From Helopsaltes ochotensis (Eukaryota > Chordata > Aves > Passeriformes > Locustellidae): a stretch of DNA of 64,000 nucleotides. The stretch covers positions 1,253,282 through 1,317,281 of the forward strand of contig VXBM01000042.1 of NCBI GenBank assembly GCA_013400155.1. Reading direction: 5' to 3'. Below the pieces are notes generated by a model. The model made no database searches. It was not told the origin of the DNA and saw nothing but the letters and a program-made list of their open reading frames with translations. A program made the translations under genes and the position numbers. Positions 51,911-63,724 of this stretch are shown one piece after another; position 1 is the first letter of the stretch, and every line of letters starts with the position of its first letter.

Positions 51911-52050
51911 TTTGCTCAGTTGGTTAGAGCATGGTCCTAATGATGCCAAGGTTGTGGGCTTGGTGCCCATATGGGTCATTCACCTAAAAGCTGGGCTCAA
52001 TGATCCTTGTGGGTCCCTTCCAACTCAGAATATTCTGTGATTCTGTCATA
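51911..52050 (+). mobile_element. tRNA-Ile-derived SINE with CR1-like tail (TguSINE1-type)
   Basis: The head, TTTGCTCAGTTGGTTAGAGC, followed by ATGGTCCTAATGATGCCAAG, matches tRNA-Ile(AAT): A box, D arm and the anticodon region CTAATGATGCC in place of CTAATAACGCC. A degenerate B box (GGGCTTGGTGCCC) and CATATGGGTCATTCA follow. After about 70 bp the sequence turns into a CR1 3' end (TGGGCTCAATGATCC, then TTGTGGGTCCCTTCC, then ATTCTGTGATTCTGT). Such chimeras are non-autonomous SINEs mobilised by CR1, described from zebra finch, so this points to a songbird genome. It is too decayed to be a functional tRNA gene. Confidence 0.85.
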
Positions 52051-54176
52051 TTCTATATTGAACACACTCCAAGTATTCACAATATACTGCTGCTGTCTCA
52101 GATGCCAAAATCGAGAGTCTTTGCAAACATTCAAGTTCAATTTGTTTACCTACCTGAATCTTGTTTCGGTCTTAAAACTGTTATCTAAGAGCAGAACGCG
52201 TTCTGTATAGACACATACAGTAATGACTGTGTGAGGAAGCCACTTGGATGTAGGTCTTCACTGTTTCAGGTTAACATACTGACCCAGTGCTTATGGGCTA
52301 CTTAGTGGCATGTGCGACTATTTCTCTCTTCTCCCATTCTGAACCTGCTAAACTCTTTTTTCAAAGTATGTATCTTCCAAATTTTGCAATTTTAATGAAT
52401 TGGCATTTTCCAAAGGGTACTAACTGCCTTCCTTGGGATTAATCCTCTTCTAATTCTACTGAGATTCTTTTATTGAACTGAAAAAATAGCTTTTGTGGCC
52501 TGTCCAGACCTTGATAATTTTCTTTAGTGTCAACAGAAGTATCAGTTAGCTGCCAGTATTTCTAGGCTTGTTTTACAAATGGATTCAAGTTGACAAACTT
52601 ACTTGAGTAATGGAGGCCCTCATTTCCCTTATGCAGATAAAAGCTAGCAGCTCAAATCATCTGTGAGCCAGGCTTCTCTGCTTACTGATTTTCTGACCTG
52701 TACTTTCCCTGAATGCTTGACTGTATCATGTCACTGAATTCTTTGGAAAAGAGAATGTGGAGGGAAAAAAAAGGACTGAACTTTGCTCTCAGTTCATAGA
52801 GCCTTACTGATTTCCACACTGTTGTGTTCAGTCCAATGATGTATCCCTACAGCTTGACCAATCCACTCCTGCCTGCTGAAGGTGATGACTCATTGCAGGT
52901 GAAAGTCTTCGGACTGCATCCACAGTTTTGTGCAGAAAGGTTATTAGGCTCCTCTTTTCCCCTCAGGGCTATGAGGCTCTCTGATAGTTAAGATTGTTTT
53001 GGCTCACCTTACCTTACCAGTTTAAAACATCTTGAAGGGCATCAGGAGGCACCTGCAGCCTGTAAATTGCTTTTTGCTTTGTTTTCTTTTTCCCTCTAGC
53101 ATATGCAATGCCCAAGGCTAATGTTTGCATTTGGCAGGTAATGATCCTGCTTCATGAAATAAACAAGATCCTGCCTTTGTTTCATCAGAAGTGTTTGATC
53201 TCCCTCAAGTTGTACGGCCTCCATCCCTCGGTGCTCTGGGGCCGTGGGCAGTTGAAAGTAGGATTGAAAATGGGCTGCAATAGCATACATGTGTTCTGCT
53301 GCCCTGGGATTGGTATTCCAGGAGAGGATCTGCATTTGATCCCTGATCAGTAGCACCTAGCTGTCTTTAATGCACCTGCTTGCCTTCAACAAGGATAATG
53401 GTTTTTAAAACTTCAATTGCAATTGTGTAAGGCCTGCTGTGAAAGGCGCATGAGACTTAAGAAGTTTCATGAATAGGGCTTTCTGCTAGTGCAGATCATT
53501 AAAATGTAACCTCTGACTGGTTTTGAGCAGTCTTCCTTAACCCATTGTATTCCTGAGAGACAAATACCGCATTTTATATAGGTTGCCCTTTGAGTATAGA
53601 AATATGGCTTTGTAGTGTGATGGCACATTGTAGCAGAAATGTACAAGGCATGATTTGATCCTTTCAGGTTGATTTTTCAGTGCAAATTAGATAAGATTTT
53701 GAATGCTTCCTGCTGACACCTTCCAGAGTGAGTTCTGATATTGAGTACTCTGCCTCGAGGGTAATATATTAAGTCCTAAGACATGTGCAATTAGTGGAGG
53801 TATTTTATTTTTTAAGTATTCCGGTTCAAGTACAGCTTTGTTACATAGAGATACACTTATCAAACTGTCAGCATGATCAGTTATGCAGTACCATCTCTAT
53901 ATTTCTTGCTAGTTTGTCAGAAATCAAGTCTTCAGTGACATTTTACAGCTTGTGTGCTCTGTTGCTGCTGTTATGGGTTTTGTTCAGCCCCAGAAACAGC
54001 TGTGTTCCCATTTGCAATAACAATGGGTGAATTCTCCACGAGACTTATGTCTGGGATCTCTGAGGCTAATAAAGTACACTATCAGGTTTGCATGATGAGG
54101 TAAAACAAGATAGATGATGTATGGCAATGTCACAATATACACTAAATTCTAGCAGGAGTGAAATAAAGACAAAGGA

Positions 54177-54423
54177 AGGTCTCAAACTGTGCCAGGGGAG
54201 GTTTAGGGCAGACATTAGGAAGAATTTATTCCCTGAAAGTGTTGTCAAGCCTTGGAACAGGCTGCCTAGGGAGCTGGTGAAGTCACTGTCCCTGGAAGTG
54301 TTCAAGAAAAGACTGGATATGGCACTTAATGCTATAGTTTAGTTGGCATTGTGATATTCAGTTAAAGGTTGGACTTGATTTTGGAGGTCTTTTCCAACCC
54401 TAATGATTCTGTGATTCTCTTCT
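54177..54423 (+). mobile_element. CR1 LINE 3' end (5'-truncated)
   Basis: The segment reads as the end of CR1 ORF2 and its 3' UTR. Translation contains FRADIRKNLFPESVVKPWNR and LPRELVKSLSLEVFKKRLD, typical of the CR1 terminus, although the frame is only the last 50 or so codons. The 3' part has GGTTGGACTTGATTTTGGAG and ends TTTTCCAACCCTAATGATTC, then TGTGATTCT, the usual CR1 octamer-type tail. It is 5'-truncated, as are most avian copies, and non-functional. Confidence 0.9.
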
Positions 54424-54465
54424 ATGATGCTGACAATCCTGTAAGGCACCACCACTCATGCTTTT

Positions 54466-54540
54466 GAGGTACCTTTTAGCACTGTACCTTAACTGCACTG
54501 TACCTTAACTGAGGTACCTGTTAGCACTGTGCACTAACTT
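54466..54540 (+). repeat. Local imperfect tandem duplication
   Basis: GAGGTACCTTTTAGCACTGT recurs as GAGGTACCTGTTAGCACTGT, and GCACTGTACCTTAACT occurs twice between the copies. Confidence 0.85.
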
Positions 54541-57500
54541 GGAAATACCATGTGGAAGTCATTCTGGGAAACAAAGGTAAGAAAACTAAAACACAGGTCC
54601 TTTTTACAAGACCCACAGCAAGTGTGTGGGGGAAAGGGAGGTGCAGCTGGTAATGTGCTGGTCCAGGATCCAAAAGAGAATATAACTTGAGAATCTGCTG
54701 TGAGGGGTGTTTATGAATGCACTGGGAACCAGTTTGAAGTTGCTGCTGGCCCGCTGCCAAACACCTGTGAGATAGGGTTCACAGGCAAACCCCCCTCTGT
54801 ATTTGTCTGAAATGCTTTGGGGATAATTAATGTGCTATCAGTGAGAACCTGCTTGCTCTGGGCTTTTTGAACTTCATAAGGAGGAGGAAATATGACAAGG
54901 ATTTATTGCCTATGGTGTTGCACTTAAGCCTTACACCCAGCTTAAGAACATGGGGGTGAGGGGTGTTTGTTTGTTTCGGGTTTTTTGTGGGGTTGCAGGG
55001 GTGGGGAGGGGGATGTTTGTTTTTTACTGGGAATGGATTTAACTCCCTGTGTTAGTTATCCATGTATAGTTTCACTGTAGGAAATGCATGAGTGCTGAGT
55101 ACACTTATGGTAATGTGGCTAATCTATGTTGAATTTACTAGCGTTACAACAGCTTCGTATTCCCTAAAGTTCATGGTAAGCTTCGCAGTGTCTCCACAGT
55201 ATCATCACAGGGGCTCTGCTCAAGGTACTGTTCTCTAAAGGCAGTGAGGCAGCTGGGATCAGGGCTGTGGTCTGTAAAGTGTGGTACATTCTGATGAGCT
55301 AAATATTCCTAATTTTTTTCAAGCACTGTAATTGAAATTAATGTGTTTTCTTCCATTAGGAAGCCAAAGTTCAGATCGTTGGTCATTACAGAACTTTTTG
55401 TTTTGACAGACTTTAAATGTTTACTTTATGGAAGTTTGTGTCTTCCGTCTCTGTTCTAGCAGGTGCACAAACCTGTAAAGACACAATTCTTTCAAAGTCT
55501 GCCTTTGAATCTTAGCCAAAGTCCATTGCTCATCTGAGTGAGCACTTCAGATGTTGATACCCGTGTTTCCAGGTGGTATCAAAGATGTTATGTATCATCT
55601 TGGACTCCTAAGGCGCTGCTATTAGCTCTGGGATTTGTTTTTTACCACCAGCTGTCAGACAGACATGAAAACTTGGGGGAAAGGGCCAGAGGAATTTACG
55701 ATAACAAAAAAAAGAGCTGTGAAATCAAAAGTATACAGTGTTAAAAGGGAGAGTGTGTAAGACAATGGGGAAAGATTGTTACAACTGACCATGTACTATT
55801 TGCATTGAAGGATAACTGTGCAAACTGTGGCTCTTCTCTGAATTTTGGGTTGTGTATTTTACTATGGAGATTTATAAGCACTCTGGCAACTTCTAACTTG
55901 AGAGATGAAGAGCCTTGTCTACATTAGTAATTCTGTTCCAGTATAATTGTGTCAAAAGAAAGCCTGTACTGGCATAACAGTGTAATGAGGAGAAAGATTA
56001 CTTTTATTAACACAAAGAGATCTGTGTCTGCAAAGATCACTATTGTGTGAGAACCCTTCTGCTCCACAGAGACCATAAAGGCTATGCTTTTACGCCATGT
56101 GGTTTGTATATGAATCAGAGACTCAAAGTGATGCCTTCTGGAAGGGTTCATCAGAATATGTTTTCCAGGTTAAATAAATTCTGGTCCATTTTGAGTGGAC
56201 AGACCAGGCTTCAGCTGCCTATTTCTGTCCCTGTGTTCTTTATAGGTCTTGGGCACAGATCATAAGTGTCATGTGTTGCTAATACTCTAGAACATGAAAG
56301 TAAACATCCTAACTTCAGTTAGCTCTGTGACCCAAACACATTGCAGCAGAGAACAGAGGAAGTTAGTACAAATGGAAATATCTGGCTTATGATCATGCTT
56401 GGTAAGAGAAACATTATCACCTCAGCCCTGGTTCTAAAGCTGGCAGAGGTCTGTGGAAGGTGTCATAATTATGGCTGTGGGCCTGTAAGGTGACTGTCTT
56501 ACTGAAGGGATACATAAGGATTGAGAAGGACCTGTGAGAAGAAATTCAGTGTTCTCCCTTAGTAGTGTTTTGAGGTTACAGCTGTTTCCTCTTGGAAAGT
56601 TTTACCTTCAGTTTTAATGCCAACACCAGCACAGAGTTCTGCTTTGGTCTTGGTAACTTCAATGAAAATACTAAGCTACACATAAGGAGTTATTTCTTAA
56701 TCACCTTCAGCAAGACATCCTCGGCTATAGGAGTCCAGATATGTTTTATCAAGCTCAGACCTTTATGCCATTAGCTTTAAGTTCTGCAGTCAGTGAAGAG
56801 TTGTCTCTCTGTGAGCCAAAGCAGATCCTCCCCTCTCTTCTAGAAGCAAGGATTCTTTGAAATTAGTAAGTGCAAAGCTTGCATACATTAATAATAGGCT
56901 GTCTGCTCTCTGTGTACACTGGGATCTGTTAGGAAAGGGTTCCTTTTACAGCAGTTTAAAGTGCTAAGGGCAGCAAGATGCCTTCAGGTATTTGCAGTAA
57001 AACTGCTTCTTATAATCTGTGTGCTTAGCTGATCTTCCCCTTTGGGCTGCAAGCTGGTGTGAACTGTACGAGAGCAGCTGTGGATCCATGGCAGTGCCAG
57101 GCAGGAGCTGCTGATGCCAGCCAGTGTGCCTACCTGCTGCTGAGAGCTGTGCTAGCACTCCAGTCCACACTGCCCTTCTACTGACAGAAATGGAACTGTA
57201 ACAACGTCAGCTTTGCCACAACCAGTTGAAAAAGCGGACTTTGTCCATGTGTAAGGCTTGACTATTCTGGGATTTTTTTCGTGTTCCCTCAGTACTTCAA
57301 TGCCAGAGGTCCAAGAGCTTGCTAATGCCCTCAAAGCAAAAACCTGGGGATGTATGCTCTAGCACAGTGTGGCTAAAGCTGTATTGGAATTTCCAACCAA
57401 GTTTTATTCATCTGTTGATGCTTGCACCTAAAATTCTTTGATTTTTTTTTTGAGTTCATCAGAATTCAGGGAATTCCCTTTTGCACTTCACAAGTGTTTT

Positions 57501-57820
57501 AGGCTTAAGAGTCATTATTTGAAGGAAAAAGCAAAGAGGGGGGACACCAGTGAATCTCCTAAAATATGGCCATTGATATGAAAAAAAGTCCAAATGCCAG
57601 AGAAAATTTTTGTCATAGGAGTGTCAAATGGTATGACTGAATTTCTCTTGGAATTACAGTGATTGGAGGGAAAAGAGAAAGCGATGGATGTAGTCAAATC
57701 ACAAGAACTTTATAAAAACTCAGTGTCTTTTGACTCTTTCTGGACTAGAAATTCTTTAATAGGACAAGGACAGATATTTTGAGGTATTATTCCTGACAGA
57801 ACAGGTGACTTTTGATCCTT

Positions 57821-57822
<2 letters not shown>

Positions 57823-57853
<31 letters not shown>

Positions 57854-57864
57854 TTTTTTTTTTT

Positions 57865-57937
<73 letters not shown>

Positions 57938-57938
57938 N

Positions 57939-57967
<29 letters not shown>
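57823..57967. repeat. Very long poly-T tract (145 bp)
   Basis: Homopolymer T broken only by G at 57853 and 57865 and by one N at 57938. The predicted lysine- or phenylalanine-rich reading frames here are a by-product of the homopolymer. The length may partly be a consensus artefact. Confidence 0.95.
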
Positions 57968-57971
<4 letters not shown>

Positions 57972-60900
57972 CCTGTGAGGCTTTTCTTAACAGAGCTGTG
58001 CTCCATTGTAAACTTGGCCTAACCTGGTTAATAGGAAAGTGTTTTAAAACACTTGGGGCAAGGCAACCTGTGAATACAAACTGGGTACTTTCCTGCTGTC
58101 TCTCAGAGTCTGGTGATATATCTACATTGAAACTCATGTTTTCTGTACTAATACCTTCCGTGAAGAATAGGTGAGCTAAAAATTGTTCCTTTAAATGATG
58201 AAGGTCTAATTCTTCTCTCAGCAGATTATTTTTCAGAGTCTTAGGAGCCCAGAGAACTGTAGTTTCAAAAACATTTTCTTTGCAGTTTATATTAAACATA
58301 CCAGAAGTGTATATTTGGAAGAAAGGGGAAGATGAAGACTGGGGTTTGAAAGGGTGAGGATGGTTTACATTACTCTACTTTCACAGGAAAAAAGCCTTAG
58401 GGGAGATAACATGTCACTTTATTAATAAATACTAGGCTAGAAATTTCACTTTGTAATTTAGGCTCTTATAAGAAATGTAGTAGGTCTTTAAGGGAGTTAG
58501 AGTATTTAGATATAAATGAACTCAGGCTAGTTGTAATGTACACTTCTACCTCTGTTATTACATTGCCAGAACAGTCTTCTTTCTTCTGAGTCCAATGGCT
58601 ATTGGGAAATCTGTGGAGAGTCATAGAATGTTTCCCATGTGGCCTTGCAAGACACTTCTACTTGTTTCACCATGTATTTTGGAAATCCTGGGAATAATCT
58701 ATGCTGAATCTGACTTGGAATGTAAGCTTTTCATTTTACAAAGACTTTAACTTTTGAAGAGGAAGTCTGTAATGTTCCCTGACTTACAGATTATTTGATT
58801 GATGTGGAGAAGATCATAGTATAAATAATTTTACAGATCAGAAAAAAACCAAGCTTTTATTGGCCAAGCTTGAAAATTCTAGCACATTCTTCTGAATTTT
58901 GTGCATGGGTATTAGTGTAAATTGTGAGCTTTTCACAAGTGCATGTTTCATATTGGCTGGCTTAGGTCAATTTTCTATGAAGCCCAGTTCACCTGTTTAA
59001 TAGTTATGATGCAAAGTGGTGTTAACATTTTTGTGTTCTTCAAACAAGTTTGTGGCTTTTTGGGAGGAGGGAATGGTGAGGAAAATCCCCAAAACTATGT
59101 AATCTTGGCCTTATGTCTAAAAAAAGCTTCTAAAAGGAATGCTTGCCCAGTTCTAGAGATGTAACTCTGACATAGCTGGGAATCACAAAAACCATTGTTC
59201 CCTTAGTAAAGGAATGATTATTAAATACCTTCAGCCACTAGTACTCTGTCATGTCTGGAATGAATCTTTGAACTAGAATAATGTATTCCTCTGCCATCCT
59301 GCAATTTTTTAAATTTTTCTTGATTTTGTTTTCTTGATGAAGTCTTTTTTCCCCCCAGAATACAAGTGGTTTGCTTAACTAAAGCTGAAATCTTTATCTC
59401 TGGCTTCCAGATATTTAGGATTGTCCAGAAATATAAAAGTTGATTATTCACACAGCAGTGTTTAGCAGCTGGCTTTCCTTTTCAGTGGCAGGCAATACAC
59501 TACACAATGCATTTCTTAAGAAATGAGAGAGAATGTAAAATATAAATCAAGAATTTCAGATGGTGGAGCCATGGCTGGAGAAAAAAAAAAAGTGCTAAGT
59601 GGATGCATTATTCATAAAATCTTAGGACACTCAGTGTACACCAGTTCATTTTACAGAGGTCTGTCAAGTCCTTGGAGTTTTTGAAAGATCAGCCTGATGG
59701 TTTAGTATTTGAAACCCAAATTTAGATATTGAACTTGGGGCTCCTGATTTTGTCAACCCTACTCTAAAGTTGGTGTGCTCTGTTTGAAGAGAAGACAGGC
59801 ATGGTTAACTCTAGGTCTGAAAGGTCAAGGTGTTAAGAATTACAGAAATCCCACCTTGAACAGCTCCTGCTGTACAGACTGACTTAATGTGTATTAACAG
59901 AAATTAGTCTCGAAAGCATTGTACTGCAGAGTAAGTGGTTTTGTTGCTGGAAAAGGGCAATCATATCCACCTTTCTTATTGCACAAATAGACTAATACCT
60001 ACGTGAAATTTTAGCTGTAAATATAAATGCATTGTATATAATATTAAAAATTATGTATAAAATGTCAATTTTATTTGACCCAGACAGATTTGGCTGTCTT
60101 TAATATATTAATCTTGTGTTGAGCCTTCCAACCCTTCAGGTTGTGTCAGATCTTGTACCTGTGGCGATCAATCAGCATGTTAGGGTCTAGGATGAGAGCT
60201 TCTGGGGTTGCCTTTATTTAGGCAAAATATTTGAGTGTCAGTTCTGCACTCTTACCTTCATTAGCTGACTGCTGAGATGATCTGCCTAGGCCTGACTGTA
60301 TTCAAAGGAGAAACTAAGTGTGGTTTAGACATTAAAGAATCTTGAATTTCCCATAGGATGACAGATCTTGATATCTGACTTCTACATCTCCCAAACATTG
60401 CTCAGTTATCTCAAAATGGTTTTGTTTTGTTTTAATCTTGACTGTATCGCTCCCCTCCCCTGGCCTGATCCCCTGCTAGCTCGTTCTCTCTGGCAGGATT
60501 TGGACTGGCCATATGTTTGACCACAGACATGAATTGGCTTAATTTTTAGGAAACTAAAGAGTGCCCTCTGAAGTTAAAATGACCAATGATCTTCAAAGTG
60601 CCCTGAAGGTATGTAGAGCATGAATGTCCTGGTTTATATTATTTATATGGATTTTTTCAGGTTATAAAAGAGGTGGTAGTAGTTATAGTATTTTAGTTTA
60701 CTAGATATTAGGGGTCTTGATTTAATCCCATTTTCACTCACACTTTTTTGTTGAATTTTCAATGAACAGCTCTTTAGCTAGAATTTTTTTTCCCTGAGGG
60801 TTTTGTCTTTTCTGAGTATATTTTTTCAAATTTTTTCACATTCTAGACTGACACAAATATATATCAGCGTCACCAATACATTGAAGATTTTTCTTAAATG

Positions 60901-61773
60901 ATTTTTTTTTCAATGAGCTAGTGTTGAAGAACTGTTGTGCTTTGGATGAAATTTTTATTTTGCTGTGAAACTGAAAGCATGGATGGTTCATTTATATGCA
61001 AACTTTGGATGGCTTTCTGAAAGCTGTCAATATTGGTTTATTTTACTGCTGACCTTTACTGTAATTTGTTGCCATCTGGAGCAAAAGTAAGGGAAGGATT
61101 TGTTTCGTGGGGTCGTTACTAGCTGTATTGTGACAGGATTAAGTGTTCTTAGCTCCATTTTGTACAGCACTGCTTTTGGGTAATGTCACACTATGTCCAC
61201 ATGGTAAGGATATAGAGGCTCTGCCTTCCTCTTGCAATGAATGCACCTGAAGATTGTTGATTTAAATGCATGGTGATGGTTATTGCAGTAAATAACTCTC
61301 AGCTGTTTGCATCTGGGACCATTTAACTCCTTTAGGTAGTGTCACATAATCAAAAGGTAAGACGAACTTTTTGTCAATTTTCCAAATAATTTGTGAAAAT
61401 AAGGAGAGTTTAAAACTGTAATGTTTCAGTAATAGAAATGAAAAAATGAAAAAATTCTTGAAATGCTTTGTTGAAGCTGTCAGATTGATTGTCTGAACCA
61501 AGCATGTGTGCCTAGCCCCTCATCAGCCTCTATCTGTCCAAATGAAGTGATGTATGTAACAGTCCTAAAACTTCTTAAATACTCAAATTTCAGTAACTTC
61601 TAGGTAGTCTGGGGGGTTCTCTGGCATACAGCATCTAGTACCTTTCCCGTGAAGCAGACTCGACTGCCAGGCTGGAGCAGCTGGAGAGAAGGGAGCTTTC
61701 TCCAGCCATTTTATCTATCACTGCTCTGACAGCGCCATTAGTAAACACTTTGGCTTCTCCAGAACTTGGAAAA

Positions 61774-61787
61774 CTTCCCCCTGCTGG
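61774..61787 (-). promoter_or_regulatory. Candidate CTCF-type motif
   Basis: The reverse complement reads CCAGCAGGGGGAAG, agreeing with the CTCF core at most positions. It is a motif match by eye only. Confidence 0.3.
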
Positions 61788-63538
61788 GGGCTGCATGGAG
61801 TTGGCCTTAAAATGAAATGGAGGAGTGCTGCCAGGAGATTGTCCAGCCCCTCAAGCAGGTGGTTTATGTGCCTCTTCCTGCGATCAGATCACCCTCTAGC
61901 CAAGAGGAAAGGGAAGTATCTGCTGCTTTACAAGGGCAGGGCAGCGCTTTGCACAAGAGATGGATTTCCAAGCAGCTGTCAGCTATTGGCACCGTCTGAT
62001 GAATTTAGAGGCTCAACAAAACTACTGAGATGAATTCTCACACATCTATCCAAGAGGAACAAGTTGATACCAGCAGAGCCAGAATACTGGATTTCCTTCA
62101 GTTCTCTTGCAGTAATATCTTGAATTTCCTTTAGTATGTTTGGTGGTGGGAAAGTTTTCCTGCCCTGTCCATCCTCTATCCTGTGCGGGATTTGGTTTTG
62201 TTTTGGTTTTTTTGTGCTAACTAATGAATGCTCATACTCTGGGATTGCTCAAGTGTGCAGTTAACAGCTGAATACTCTGCAGAAGGACCGACCTCTCTGT
62301 AGAACATTGTAGTCTTTTTTTTTTTTTTTTTAAATTATGAGAGACCTGGTAGATATCTACCCTTTAGGTTATTCATTTTCTCTCCTGGAAGTCTTTTCTG
62401 AAGAACTGTAGCTCAGGCTCAAGAGGCTTAGATATGTACTGGGAGCTGGACCTGCAGATTGTCATCAGGTCTTGGGTTTAGGCTTTTTCTGCTATTTTAA
62501 CTGTATTGAAAGATGCACCTCCTTGTTACCTCCCCCCACCCCCAAGCCTCTCTTTGTCTAGCTTTCTCCCCTCCTACCTAAACTGTAATTTTTGTGCACT
62601 GCACACTGCTGTCAAAGAGTGTATTCTTTTGCAGTGTCCAGACTGGAAAAAACCTTTATCATTCAGTCACTTTCTTGTGGCATCCAACTCTTGGATCAGC
62701 TTGATCCAAGCTTTGCAAAGGCAACCAGTTTGCCTGTGAGCTGGTGTATAAAACAAACTGCAACTCTGCTGCAGTGCTTAGGGCATTGCTGCACCTGGGC
62801 TTCAATAAGCAGGGTCCCTCCTGCATGAAGTGAAGTGCTGCAGGGTCCAGAGAACGAGCACAGAGTGATCAGAGATCTAGCAAACATCTGTTTGTTTGTT
62901 CTTTCCTTATCCCAAAACAAAATGCTTATCTTGTCCTTGTGGCTGGTGACTCAGTTAGGTTAATGCAATTAAAAGTGAGTGTCTAAACAAGCCTTCTGAA
63001 TATTGCTGGAGCAGCGCTGACCTTTGCAAGAATGCAAGGGCCCTGTAACACTCGGTATCTCTGTGGAGCTCAGATATACGGCTGAAGTGTTTACTGTTGT
63101 GGGGGCGTGTGATGTGGGGGGGATACCATATGACCCTGTCCTGAGAGAATTTTGCAAGACGTGAAATACCCTTTCTGGTCTCTTTTTATGCGCACTGAAG
63201 GTTTACATTTGGGTGTCTGTTGCCCTCTGGCCATCGGAGAGCCTCTGGCATAGAGCAGGCTCCGCTGGCTCTCACCCCTTCAAAGGGGCGACCGTAATTA
63301 ATAAGCCCGTGCGGTTTAAGGGGCAGGGAGCCGCGAAGGGCTGCGTTCTGCCTGGAGGCCGGCTGGAAATACGGGCGACAGAGGCGGGGGAGCTCCAGGG
63401 CCCCGACCTGCCGCTGCCCCTGCGTAGCCTCTCGGGAGCGCTTGCCCGGCTGCCCGCCCCGCTGCCAGGGATGCTGGAGGCGGCCCCGCCTGGCAGGGAG
63501 CGGGCCGGCCGGGGCCGCCAGGGACGCTGCCACCTGCC

Positions 63539-63581
63539 ATGGGGCTATGTTCCTGCAAAGGCTGCCGTGAGCAGCCCCGAG
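63539..63581 (+). CDS. Putative alternative first coding exon of ARHGAP22
   Basis: The ATG at 63539 is in strong Kozak context (GCCATGG). Fourteen codons follow, MGLCSCKGCREQPR, and then G|GTAACT, a fair splice donor leaving phase 1. The visible PH exon 46127-46214 also ends in phase 1, so this start is frame-compatible with the exon that follows it. The peptide has Gly2, Cys4, Cys6 and Lys7, the layout of N-myristoylated and palmitoylated proteins. The related gene ARHGAP24 is known to have a short PH-less isoform from an internal promoter. I do not recognise this peptide from a database entry, so the call is inference from position, Kozak context, splice site and phase. Confidence 0.4.
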
Positions 63582-63609
63582 GTAACTACCTTCCCCCGAG
63601 GTGCGGCGG

Positions 63610-63724
63610 NNNNNNNNNNNNNNNNNNNNNNNNNNNNNNNNNNNNNNNNNNNNNNNNNNNNNNNNNNNNNNNNNNNNNNNNNNNNNNNNNNNNNNNNNNN
63701 NNNNNNNNNNNNNNNNNNNNNNNN
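63610..63724. other. Assembly gap (115 N)
   Basis: A run of N inside the downstream CpG island. Missing sequence here could include part of the promoter or an alternative first exon. Confidence 0.99.

Larger units (their letters stand above)
46215..63224 (+). other. ARHGAP22 long intron
   Basis: About 17 kb of non-coding DNA after the second PH exon. It contains a tRNA-derived SINE near 51.9 kb, a CR1 3' end near 54.2 kb, a local duplication at 54466-54540, a 145-bp poly-T tract at 57823 and a candidate CTCF motif at 61774. No further ARHGAP22 exon was recognised; the expected segment ending near a DMEDW motif is absent by eye. Confidence 0.75.

Noticed and set aside
51911..51982. Functional tRNA-Ile gene
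   Set aside because: The anticodon loop and B box are mutated, the acceptor stem does not pair, and the sequence runs directly into a CR1-type tail, so it is a SINE.
57710..58299. Lysine- or phenylalanine-rich open frames of 98-170 codons
   Set aside because: They are created by the poly-T homopolymer.
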